Shown here: in pieces, positions 39,716-50,410 of the stretch
How the letters are laid out: every line of letters starts with the position of its first letter
Numbering within the stretch: the stretch's first letter is position 1
Origin: Adineta ricciae
Taxonomy: Eukaryota; Rotifera; Eurotatoria; Adinetida; Adinetidae
Reading direction: 5' to 3'
NCBI GenBank assembly: GCA_905250025.1
Contig: CAJNOJ010000002.1
Coordinates: 124,001-188,000, forward strand
DNA: 64,000 bases
Notes under the pieces: generated by a model
What the model saw: the letters and a program-made list of their open reading frames with translations, nothing else
Databases searched by the model: none
What the model was told of the DNA's origin: nothing
Program-made: the position numbers and the translations under genes

Positions 39716-41048
39716 ATGGTAGATGAACAACAGCTGGAATTAATTGAAGAATGTCATGTTTTGGTATGTATTCGAACGGAGATGTATTATCAATACTTTC
39801 CTTCATATTTTTAGCGTCGTGAATTGAGTGATTTGATGAGCAATGATTTTGATCGTATTCTTAACGAAACCAGTGAGATTCTTAAAGTAAGATTTCATAT
39901 TTCTCATCGCTCATGTTTATTCAACGATTTCAGATGTCAATTCGTTCGCTGAGACGCTCCGATGATCGTAAGTTATCGCAACTGCTACATCCTTTCTCAA
40001 TATTCTGTTCTGAAATTTAGCAACGGAAGCAACAACTGCTGAAGCAACTGCAAAACCCATTTTATTATCATTAACACATCCTCAGTATGAAAACATGCCA
40101 ACTAATCCTCCATTTCCTTCAATGATTCTGTTTTCTAGGAACAGCGAAATACTCAAATGCACTTTAACACTACATGGATCAGATATTACGAATGCTGTAA
40201 GCAAAATCTTCTTCTATTTCAAATACAACATGTTTCGTTCTATTTAGGATGTGATTTACAAAGCTGGAACTAAAGTTCAGCCACCAATGAACACTGCATT
40301 TCGAACCAATATCGCTACACAACAGATGAAATATTGGTTTCTTCAACAAGTAACAAAGAAAGTTAGCATAATGAATGAAATAACTTCTGATTTAGTTACA
40401 TGAATGTCGACAACATCTTGAACGTGCATTACGCTATGTTGAATTAGCTGATTTCGAGCGCAATATCGATCAAATTTATAAAGCCATACAATACCTTGAC
40501 TTGATCATTGATTCTGTTAATGACGCAAAAGATAATATTTTATTACCAAAGAAGAAACGTATCGATGATTTACGGCGAAATAAAAATACTGTAAATATGT
40601 TCAATTAGAGTTGAAATTGATTGAAAACTTTCGTTTTTCTAGTCGATTTTCACTCCGGCTATTCCCGAAAACATTGCATTTAGTTTTTACGTTCAAGGCT
40701 CCAAACTTTCCTTTGCTGTTTATCACACGAGTGTTCAAGGGAAATCAAGTGGCTATTTTAAACATGCCGTATGCCATAATTCGATGATTACTTTCTGAAA
40801 TAACGTTTCATTTAGGTTGAAGCTAATGTTTCCGCACTTGCTGAACTTTTAAATCACCTAACTTTTATTCTTTTACAGTTGCAACAATTTCGGGATAAAG
40901 TAATGTCGAGCTATTCATTGATGAGTTCATATAGACTGATTCGTATTTGTTTTAGTTGCGTATTTTTGATGAATATCAAAATGGTTCCGATTGGAAATCT
41001 TCAGTGGAGAAACAAAATACCAACGATAGTCTAATGACGATGTTTTAA
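39716..41048 (+). CDS. ROGDI: Rogdi homologue (RAVE/V-ATPase assembly factor)
   Basis: About ten short exons from ATG 39716 to stop 41046-41048, ~310 aa. The N-terminal helix (LSDLMSNDFDRILNETSEIL) corresponds to the Rogdi coiled coil. KCTLTLHGSDITNADVIYK matches the human GVLTLQGDALSQADVNLK strand. FTPAIPENIAFSFYVQGSKL followed by SFAVYHTS matches the Rogdi FAPALPSDLLVNVYINLNKL segment, and ALAELLNHLTFILLQLQQFRDKL is the C-terminal helix. Rogdi is a subunit of the metazoan Rabconnectin-3/RAVE complex that reassembles V-ATPase. An acceptor (ctgtttctag, AG 39699-39700) precedes the ATG. It is the first gene of a tight three-gene run. Confidence 0.85.
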
Positions 41049-41108
41049 TATACTTTTTCTTTTCGAATAGTCTATTTTGTCAAGTGTAATACATATATTG
41101 TTCATCGT

Positions 41109-41122
41109 ACATTTAATTGTAG
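41109..41122 (+). other. Candidate trans-splice acceptor abutting the TCAIM ATG
   Basis: acatttaattgtag ends at the base before ATG 41123; only 75 bp separate the Rogdi stop and this ATG. Confidence 0.45.
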
Positions 41123-42943
41123 ATGAATTTACTAAGAAATGTCTCTCGAATAAGCCGGTATTTGTTGGATTCAAATCCAATTCATTCATGTCACTGTTAT
41201 TTATCAACGGATCGTCCGGAATCGATTTCGGCAGCTTTGAAAAAGTTCTATCTCAAAGTTCATCCTGATCTCTTCACGCAATATCCAAAAGAAAAAGTAA
41301 ATCCAGTCCAACCAAGTCTTTTGCACTCACACATATTCGCTTCGTTAAGGATGTAAATGAAAAAAGTTTGCAACTAGTCAGTGCATATCTTTCTGGATTG
41401 CAGAAAAAGGAATACATGGCAGCAATCACTGTCACTTTCTTTACGAAACAACCAGCGACTGAACCACTTCGTAGGTCAGTCCATGCGAGCGATTCGTTAT
41501 TTAAATTTTCATTGGTTTTCTAGCGGCACCGGTTCAGTTATCTCCTCATCGAATCACTCTTAATTCAAGAGATCTACTGGCTAGTGTGAATAGTATCCTA
41601 GATGCGTTAAGTTTACCTGTAGTTGATGTTCCAAAACAAGCAAAAGCCACGATAAAACAACGAGAGATTCTATTTAAAGTGGTGGAAATCGAAAAGTTCT
41701 ATGATTTCTCAAAAATTCCGAAAATATCAATTGAGTAAGTATAGATTTCTTTTGTTCTACTCAAAGGAACCGTTCCACTTTGTTCTAGAACATGGTTAAC
41801 AAGTAATGTGGACGCAGCACGTACGATTGCTAAACGGCATCAAGCGCTAATGAATGAAATAAGTGCTAAAGTCAATAGTATCAAAGAAAGATTCAAATTG
41901 AGTTCAATCGAATATAAAGATGAATGGTCTGTCCCACAATTTAACGCCTGTTTAAGCACGTTGCTCACGTATGTGGATAAATGGCACGACAGACTTCTAT
42001 CGTTACAAGGTATTCTAATCGAAATTAGTTAGTGTTAATTTATCTTTAATTAACCCTGAAAAAACTCGTTCAACATAAAAGTTCTCCTGACTTGATTACT
42101 TATCTTATCTTTTATCTGTCGTGTCTTATGAGTCTATTTTCAGTCGAACGAACTTTTTCATCTCGAGTATTTTCACTGTTTTTCTTCGTGAAGTTATGAT
42201 CTGACTTGAATTTGCTTATTCTAGGTAAACGACTAGTGTTTGGCGATAAGTCATGCTTACTTCAAGATGGTTCGTTGGAATTAGGTGCAAATGATCCACC
42301 TGTGTACTGGGATCATGTGATCTGCTGTGAATTAATTGACTCGGATCAATATATGGGCAAAATCGCTGCCTACGAAAAGAATATTGCGGAGTATTTTCAC
42401 GGAATTCAAATCCGACAAGATCCCGATTCACAAAGCTTGTGCCGTGCTCACACGTATTTGTACCATTTATTACAATTAAGTCATCATTTTGATCTGAACC
42501 GTGATCACGAAGCACATAAACATAAATTGTGGACAAATTTCCATTTATATATCAATCCATATAGTTCGGACCCCTCAGTAACCAACAGCGGATACTTTCA
42601 AATCAATGCATATGATGCTACCATTGATATCTTGGATTTCATGGTGAATAATCGAATAAAAGCCAATGAAACGAGGAAATCCTACGAAAGTCAAGCAGAG
42701 AAAGAGAAGAATATCATGAAAAAAGTCAAAGAGCAGTTCCGACTCACAGATTTGTCAATCAATCAACGAATAATGAAAAGCGATATAATCGAATGCTGTC
42801 AACGTTTGCTAAACCAACGGCAGTTGTTTTCGCATGTTTTATCTCAATGCCGGTTAAAAATTGACAAAAACTATAATCTAGCACAGAATGGAACTTTATC
42901 AATTCCATGGGATTGGTCATTTGGACAAGAAGAAACTATTTAG
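41123..42943 (+). CDS. TCAIM: TCAIM-like mitochondrial protein
   Basis: Five exons: about 41123-41298, 41349-41472, 41523-41733, ~41789-42009 and 42225-42943. Residues ~30-55 contain ISAALKKFYLKVHPDLFTQY, the J-domain-like segment of TCAIM (human ALRPFYFAVHPDFFGQHP). The middle has LTLNSRDLLASVNSILDAL-type sequence, and the end IIECCQRLLNQ ... GTLSIPWDW matches the human DCCKRLLEQ ... GDLCIPWNW. A basic N-terminus (MNLLRNVSRISRYLL) fits mitochondrial import. In mammals TCAIM is reported to act in mitochondrial protein handling; its biochemical role is poorly known. The ATG directly abuts a splice acceptor, 75 bp after the Rogdi stop. Confidence 0.85.
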
Positions 42944-43024
42944 ATGTTTATTGTATTCATACATTTTTTTTTGTATTGCAATAAATTCATACCTTTATGC
43001 GCTATTCTGAGTATTCAAAATGTA

Positions 43025-43040
43025 TTTTGTTTACTTTTAG
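43025..43040 (+). other. Candidate trans-splice acceptor before the HSD17B4 ATG
   Basis: ttttgtttacttttag ends 2 bp before ATG 43043. The TCAIM stop is 99 bp upstream, with an AATAAA at about 42980 between. Confidence 0.45.
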
Positions 43041-43042
43041 AT

Positions 43043-45840
43043 ATGCTTCGTTTTGATGGTCGCGTTGTTATTGTTACAGGTGCTGGTAATGGCTTAGGCA
43101 AAGTGAGTAAAACACAGGGGAACACAATTTGTTCAATGAGAGATTGTCTTTAGGAGTATGCGTTAGCTTTTGGAGAACGTGGTGCGAGTGTTGTAGTGAA
43201 TGATTTAGGTGGAAGCACATCAGGCGATGGCAGTAAATCATCACGACCAGCAGATGAAGTTGTTGATCTTATCAAATCACGTGGTGGAAAAGCTGTGGCT
43301 GATTATCATTCTGTCGAAGATGCCAAGGCTGTCATTCAGACAGCAATTGATAACTTTGGTCGTGTCGATATTCTAGTAAGCAGAAGAGTCTCATCCGGAC
43401 TTGACTTGAGGGATTTTTTGTATTGTCAGGTAAACAATGCCGGTATTTTACGCGATAAAAGCTTTGTTAACATGACAGAGCAAGACTGGGATCTTGTTCA
43501 TCGAATACATCTACGAGCTGCTTACTTGTTATCACACGCAGCATGGCCATACATGCGAAAACAAAAGTATGGAAAAGTTATTGTCACATCGTCAACATCG
43601 GGATTGTATGGCAACTTCGGCCAGGTTCGAATTACTGTTTCAATTTGAACTTTTGTTTCATGTCAGTATATTTTCAGGCAAATTATAGCGCTGCAAAGAT
43701 GGGCTTAGTTGGTTTATCGAATACTCTTTCACTCGAAGGAGCGAAATACAATATTACGTGTAATACGATTGCACCAACAGCATTTTCTCGGTTAACTCAA
43801 GATCTTCTTCCACCAGGCGCGGAAGAAAATCTTAAACCAGTATTCGTCATGCCACTTGTTCTTTATTTGTGTCACGAATCATGTGCCGACACGGGTTCAC
43901 TATTCGAAGTAGCCGGTGGATGGATTGGTAAAGTTCGTTTGCAGAAATCATCCGGAGCCATGGTACGTCGAGCAAACGCACCAATGACGGTTGAAGATGT
44001 ACGAGATAATTGGCAAGAAATTGTCAGTTTTGCTAAGCCACTCTACCATTTAACACAAGCCGATCAAGTCACACATATAATGAATGCTGTCGAATCAATC
44101 ACTAATACAGATCAAGCGAATTCCAATGTTTTAACTGAAACATTTACTTATACACCCAATCAACTTATCTTATATGCGCTTGCTGTTGGATGTTCATTAC
44201 GTCAACCAAATGCTTTACGCTTTCTTTATGAAAATCACGAAAAATTTGCCGCTTTGCCAACGTTTGCTGTGATACCCGCACAGTCCTTATCGATGGCTAT
44301 TGTCAGTTCCGGTAAAATGGGCATTGACATCGATCTCTCTCGGGTAAATCTACTCTAAAACTATCACACAGAATATAATTATCTGACATTGTGAAACAAC
44401 TAGGTTCTTCATGGTGAGCAATATGTTGAACTCTACCAACCATTGCCAACATCGGGTACAGTCACTCTCAAAGGCAAAGTTGTCGATGTACTTGACAAAG
44501 GTTCTGGTGCTGTTGTTATCTACGATGGTAATCAAATCATAATAATTCCTTTCTGACTTGTTCTTTTATCACATCAATTCTAGTTGAAATGTTTGATGAA
44601 AATGACACATTGATTGCCCTTAATCAATTCGTTATCTTCTCTGTTGGTTCAGGCGGTTTTGGTGGTAAAAAAGTTAGTGAACATCAACGACCAACAGTAG
44701 CAGCACCCAAACGAAAACCAGATCATGTGTGCAGTGATAAAACAACGATCGATCAAGCAGCACTCTACCGTTTAACCGGTGATGAAAATCCATTACATAT
44801 CGATCCGGCATTCGCGTCAACAGCTGGTAATGACAGAACATCACTAGTTCTAACTGTGACACTACAACGTGTTTATTTCTCTGAAAGGTTTTTCACGACC
44901 AATTCTCCACGGTCTATGTACGTTCGGTCATTCGGCTCGTCATGTTTTGTCAACATATGCAAATGATGATCCCGCCTTATTTAAAGCAATCAAAGTAAAC
45001 CGATAAATTCAAGTCTCTTTTCAACTCCGATTGATATCTAGGTTCGGTTCACGAAGCCTGTCGAACCTGGTCAAACAATAGAAACACATATGTGGCGAGA
45101 AGGAAATCGTATATTCTTCGAATCAAAAGTTTGTTCAACACTTTCTACCTGCTTCGTGGCAAACTCATATTCATATTAGGTACCAGAATCAAGTCAGACA
45201 GTGTTGACTGGCGGATACGTTGATTTGCATAATGTCGTGTTCAATGCTACATCACCAGGCGCGCCACAAGTACGGATAAACTCTCTATTGGATTGATAGT
45301 TTTCAATGAACGGTGTTGTAGGAAATGAGCAAAACAACACCCACATCATCTCGAGTAAATTTAAAAACGAAAGCAGCTTTTGTTGAAATCAATAAACGTG
45401 CTCAAAGTCAACCGGAACTCGTCAAGAAGATTGGAGCTATTATTGTATTCGACATAACAAAAGATGGCAATGTTCAACAAAGTTGGAGTAAGTCCAAGGA
45501 CATAAAAACAAAAAATATTTCATTATTGACTGACTCTTTTCTTTTTTCAGCAATCGATGGAAAGAAAGGTACCATTTACGAAGGCTCACCTCAAGAAGGC
45601 GCCAAAGCACAAGTCACAATTACAGTTGATGATGATGACTTCGTTGATTTAGCCACAGGCAAGGCTAATGCACCTGCAGTATGTATTATTAATATTTGTT
45701 GTCCCTGATTGATTATTGCTTTTTTTTTCTCTCCATTGATATTCTTATAGTTGTTCGCAAAAGGTAAAATAAGAGCCAAAGGCAATGTGATGTTAGCACA
45801 AAAGCTATCGACATTATTCAAAGACCAAGCAAAACTCTAG
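43043..45840 (+). CDS. HSD17B4: Peroxisomal multifunctional enzyme type 2 (D-bifunctional protein)
   Basis: About 12 exons encode the full three-part enzyme. First, a short-chain dehydrogenase with the NAD loop [21 protein letters not shown] and the catalytic Ser...Tyr-x3-Lys (TSSTSGLYG ... ANYSAAKMG). Second, a 2-enoyl-CoA hydratase-2 hot-dog domain with [14 protein letters not shown], the catalytic Asp/His motif, then [15 protein letters not shown]. Third, a C-terminal SCP2 sterol-carrier domain ([15 protein letters not shown] ... [11 protein letters not shown]). The last residues are DQAKL-stop, a type 1 peroxisomal targeting signal (AKL). It carries out the hydratase and 3R-hydroxyacyl-CoA dehydrogenase steps of peroxisomal beta-oxidation of very-long and branched-chain acyl-CoAs. 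A degraded copy of its 3' half lies downstream. Confidence 0.95.
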
Positions 45841-46659
45841 AGATTGTGCGTTCAACATAGCATGTAGCTGGACTTTTAATCTGCGAGATTCTTTCTTTTT
45901 ATTTCTGATTATCACACTGTGATTGTGTTTGTGATAGATACATCTTTCTTTCCGTTTTCAAAAAGTGAACTCTTACTGAACTCTAATCAAATATTTTATG
46001 TGTTAAACAGAAGCAGAACGTGACGTGTCTACCTTTTGAAAATTTGTTAAGTCAACTTGGGTAAGGTAAGTGCCGGTAAAGCTAAAGTAGAACGAGAGTT
46101 GGTTCAAAACGAGCTTGTTAGGTGATTGACAACCATTGGAAATGTTGTCACGCACATTTCTAGTTGCTTTTTTTCATCGTTCATGGATTTGTGCTGCTTA
46201 ACTTTTAATAAAGTATTGCCATCACCATCAAATGTTGTCAAAAGAGAGCCGATAGATGATTTTTATTATTATTGCCGTTCATCTAACAACATCAGAGATA
46301 AAAATATTGTCCGTCACGTACGGTCTACTCGTTCTAAAATCATGAATTGAATTACGGTGGATGGCGACATGCGTCATAGTCAGATTTTATTCCACGCAGT
46401 CCTATTGATCGAATCTATAACTGCACAACTCTATTACTTGTCGTTGTTTATTGTTCAGTCAGTTTGTGTATCTCACACAGACGCAGCATCCGAAACAGCT
46501 TTATCAATAATCGAAAACCATCAACTCTTAATATCTGGATGAACGCAATAGAAGTGCTTCGTTTTCGTGATGGATGGTTTACACAGAGGAAAAATGACTG
46601 GAAATACTTGTATTTTCATCCCGGATTGCGTTGATTAGAAAAAAAAGTTATTTTTCCGT
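45841..46659. other. Spacer between HSD17B4 and its decayed copy
   Basis: Contains the HSD17B4 3' UTR and no recognisable gene. Short open frames here show no family features. Confidence 0.5.
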
Positions 46660-46669
46660 GGTGAATAGT

Positions 46670-47620
46670 CCGTTGAGCTCGGTTAGTTCTTTTCAAAAGC
46701 CCAAGTGTTATTATTATCTATGATGGTAATCAAATCATGCTAATTTCTTTCCGATTTATTTTTTTATCATATCCATTCTAGCCGAGATGCTTGATGAAAT
46801 CAACACATCGATTGCTGTCAATCAATTCATTGTTTTTTTTTCTGTTGAGTCAGCCGATCTCAGTAGAAGACTAAATTATTAAAAAAACTAAGGATCAACA
46901 TTGTCGCGAGTATAACAAAAAAAGTCAGGTCGTATATTTATGCAAATATATTCCAACATCTAAGCAAACAGTGCTCACTTGTGAATATGGTGAGTTACAC
47001 CGTTCTATTCTAGATACGAAATATGTCAAGAGTATCTGATGTAGACAAGAACCATCTTGTGAAAATCACAGTTTTTCAACAAAACAAAGACTCGATAAAC
47101 TCGAAGAATCTGACGACACAATTGTCCGGATTTAATATAACGAAACTTTGGCAGTGTTGAACAAAGCTGAAGTAAGTCCAAGGACATAAAAACAAAAAAT
47201 ATTTCATTATTGACTGACTCTTTCCTTTTTTCAGCAATCGATGGAAAGAAAGGTACCATTTACGAAGGCGCCAAAGCACAAATCACAATTATAGTTGATG
47301 ATGATGACTTCGTTGATTTAGCCATAGGCAAGGCTAATGCACCTGCAGTATGTATTATTAATATTTGTTGTCCCTGATTGATTATTGCTTTTTTTTTTCT
47401 CCATTGATATTCTCATAGTTGTTCGCAAAAGGTAAGAACGGAACTACAATAGTTATAAACATTACAAGTAGTTGGACTATTCTCTTCGTGAAGAATGTCG
47501 AGTTTTGTTGAGAAGATTCTGTCCTCATTGTGATTGTGATTAATACATTGTTATTTCTTTTTTTGGAAATAAACTTATGTCAACTATCTAATTTAATATG
47601 TGTATTGAATAGAAACCAGT
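46670..47620 (+). pseudogene. Decayed partial HSD17B4 copy (hydratase and SCP2 parts)
   Basis: 46710-46870 resembles 44500-44650 (end of one exon, its intron, and the VEMFDEND exon) at a low level: the frame is broken and the Gly-rich part is lost. 47130-47440 resembles 45450-45765, and from 47171 to 47438 the match is almost perfect, intron included. It differs by about six substitutions, a length change in a T run and one 15-bp deletion. That deletion falls between two GAAGGC copies, removing five codons in frame. Beyond 47440 similarity drops again to the level of old duplicates through ~47620, including the 3' UTR. The hydratase middle and the PTS1 end are missing, so no functional enzyme is expected. 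Confidence 0.75.
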
Positions 47621-48933
47621 TGACATGTAGAAAGTATTTTCCTGTGTGATGTAGATGTGTGTGTGTGTGAATTGAAAGTTCGTTAAGTTGAATAGAATAC
47701 TCTGGCAATATGCGTGTGTGCAAATCGTTTCGAAGAAATCTTTTAATTGAATAGTCTTGAAGGAATGCGATCTATTCTTCATATATAATTTCTTTATCCT
47801 TTGATGTTTATCTGATTGTGTGTTTGTGTTAATAAAAGAACATCGAAGATATCAAAAAGAGATCTAGTTGTTATTATTAAAATCAATGAAGAATAAAACG
47901 AATATGTGCAATTACCGTATACATGAAGATTTGAGCGATATGACATAGGATATTATTAATCATGTCGATGACAATGTAAGTACAAGAGATTAAACCCGAA
48001 TGTTTCATGAAAGTTCTTGACTGGAAAAAATGTAACGTTTAATAATGAAAGCCTCGACTTGCCTATATTCTTCTCGATTGATCTCGTATCTTCATTTCTA
48101 TTTTTAAACTCTCACGCACGTATTCATCAGTTCATTATTATGATCGATGTGGAAAAGATTTCGACGATGGATTTGCTTTTACTGACGACAGCGCGATCCT
48201 ATGCAAGATATTTAATTGGTACTATTGAGACGCAGCATAGAAGAGCGGAAAGAGCTCGGTATATGTGAAAAAAATGTAAATTTATGGAAATAGAAAGCTA
48301 TTTATCAATCTAAATGAGTTATTTTCAAAAGAAAATATCGAACGAAACATTCAGGTCAAAAAAACTAAATCGGAAACCTTATTATGTCTAGTTGAATAAT
48401 ATTCAATTGTCAAATGAACAAAACAAAAGTAATTGACATTCAATAAAATCATGGATATTGTTCTCTGTTCATCGAATGACACTACCGATGAAATGAAAGG
48501 CTAGTAGAGAAGAGGAAGAAGGAAGAAAAATCATTGTTAACCTCGAAATCTATTGATCTAGCTTATATTTCGATACTTTCTTTTGACATTTAAATTTGAA
48601 GTCGAGGAATCAATGTGACTACCAATAAGAGATGAGTGATGAGGGTAACGCCCTACATATTCTATCCTATTTCTATAATCGTTGTCGTTCGTCGCATAGA
48701 TTGGATCGTGTTGTCTTCGTCTTGTAGTTGTTTGTTAATATTTCTCTCTTTTTTCTTTCTTTTATTTTTTTCTACTCCCTATTCATTTTCTCCCTTTCTC
48801 TTTCTCCCTCTCTCTCTCTCTCAACGAAAAATAACAGTAGAAAACGAGTCGCTGTTCCTAGTCGACAGAACGGAACGGTGATTATTTGCAATTCAATATA
48901 TATCCGATACTGTTAGCTTTTCTCCAATTAACA
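47621..48933. other. Intergenic, no gene seen
   Basis: 1.3 kb of AT-rich sequence, with a (CT)n-rich stretch at about 48795-48823 before the next gene. Confidence 0.5.
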
Positions 48934-49993
48934 ATGACTGATTTAAATCCTACTCGACACTGGTGGTCATGGCGAAGTTGCTTTGCGGCAGTCAAATACA
49001 CGAAGAAAAAGTCAAGAAAAACGATAAATTATCAATCAAAGTAAGTTACTCCGAACCACTCGTCGTCGACTTTTTTCGTTTCTTCCACAAAGTCAACATA
49101 TATCTCATGCTAGTACCTTTTCAAATGGTCACACAGATACGAAACGGTTGCTACCGGCTACAAGTAATGCCAAGATTCTATCGGAATTCGGCTTGCAAAC
49201 GTCCAATGCCGTCTCCAATGATGATAACCTTAAAGCTAAAAACGAGAAAACGTCCTATCAGAGCGCCCAGATGCAACAGCTAGTTGATAGTCTGAACATG
49301 AAAATGTTCAGTTTAAAGTCTTCGTCAACAGTTAAACCCACACCACTCGATGCGATTGTTGAAGATTCCAGTGAAGAAAATCTCGATGAAATTGATGAAT
49401 TCGAACAGTCCGATAGGTAGAAAACGATCTTTTCTCTTTCTCTTCTCTCGATTAAATCTCAATTTCATCATAGTCTATGTAATGATCGCGATTTAGTTAA
49501 TGATGCCACTGTACTTCATACTCGTTTATTCGATTTAAGCAAAATGAGTCACATTATAACGCAGTTCGACGATAATGGTTATTTCCTCGGTGAATTCACA
49601 CACCAATTACACAAATTCAAATTAAAAATTGATGCTATCAGACTTGTGAATGCGAGAACACCACGTGATCCTGAACTACTCGAAGCGAAGTAAGAAGAAC
49701 GAATTCTATTCTAATCTTTCTACATCTATCTCTACTCATCTAGATATTCGACGTTATTAGCTACTATTGAATGTCTTTCAGTATTATTAAAAGTCGCTCA
49801 GATCTCGTCATCTCGTTCTCTGATTAATCGTCTTATGTTTTCTCTTGAAGAACGCATAGAACAATTGAATAAACTTGTTCAACTGTCATTGTCAATCAAT
49901 ATATATCCAAAGCAGCAAGATCTAATTGATGATGATTTGCCATCGTTCCGTAGTGCACTTTCATCATATGAACAACTCACAACACTCTCTTGA
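48934..49993 (+). CDS. Unrecognised helical protein, 291 aa
   Basis: Four exons (48934-49040, 49114-49416, 49474-49689, 49744-49993) join in phase. The N-terminus is aromatic and basic (MTDLNPTRHWWSWRS, then KKKSRKTINY), followed by a Ser/Asn-rich stretch and an acidic EDSSEENLDEIDEFEQSD. The C-terminal ~150 residues look like a helical bundle: LHTRLFDLSKMSHIITQFDD, FTHQLHKFKLKIDAIR, LLATIECLSVLLKVAQI and LEERIEQLNKLVQLSLSI. There is no signal peptide or membrane segment. Short helical subunits of BORC/BLOC-1-type complexes have this feel, but I cannot match a specific one, so no name is given. Confidence 0.65.
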
Positions 49994-50410
49994 TAAGAAA
50001 AAAAAAACGATTTTTTTGTTCAAGTAGCTTTTCGATTTATTGTGTTTTAATACTACGAAAGAAAAAGGATATATTTTTGTAAGAAAAAAACATCATGCTT
50101 ACTTCTGACGGTCTTCTTTGCTTCTTACTGGTCAATAATTTTCTCTTTTGTCCATGGAGAACGATAACATTTTTCTTGTTTATTGTGTATATAGCGAATC
50201 ATGTGATACCAGCTGTTCTGTTAATCAATATCCGTCTATCTACTTATCGCGATTGCTTTTCTCTCCCATTCTCGTCTGAATACGAAACAATTAACGACAG
50301 AAAATTGTTATATATACATTACTAATACAGATACATATCGGCTAGAAGTTGTTCGAAGAACTATTCAACGCTGCTAGAATACTTATAGCGAAAAACAAGG
50401 ATAAACAATT
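49994..50410. other. Short intergenic spacer
   Basis: 417 bp, AT-rich, nothing recognised; includes the 3' UTR of the helical protein and the promoter region of the next gene. Confidence 0.5.

Noticed and set aside
44674..44862. Minus-strand open frames inside HSD17B4 and other strong genes
   Set aside because: Shadows of the coding strand without conserved features.
48017..48268. 83-codon open frame upstream of the helical-protein gene
   Set aside because: Composition resembles random AT-rich sequence; no homology or splice context recognised.
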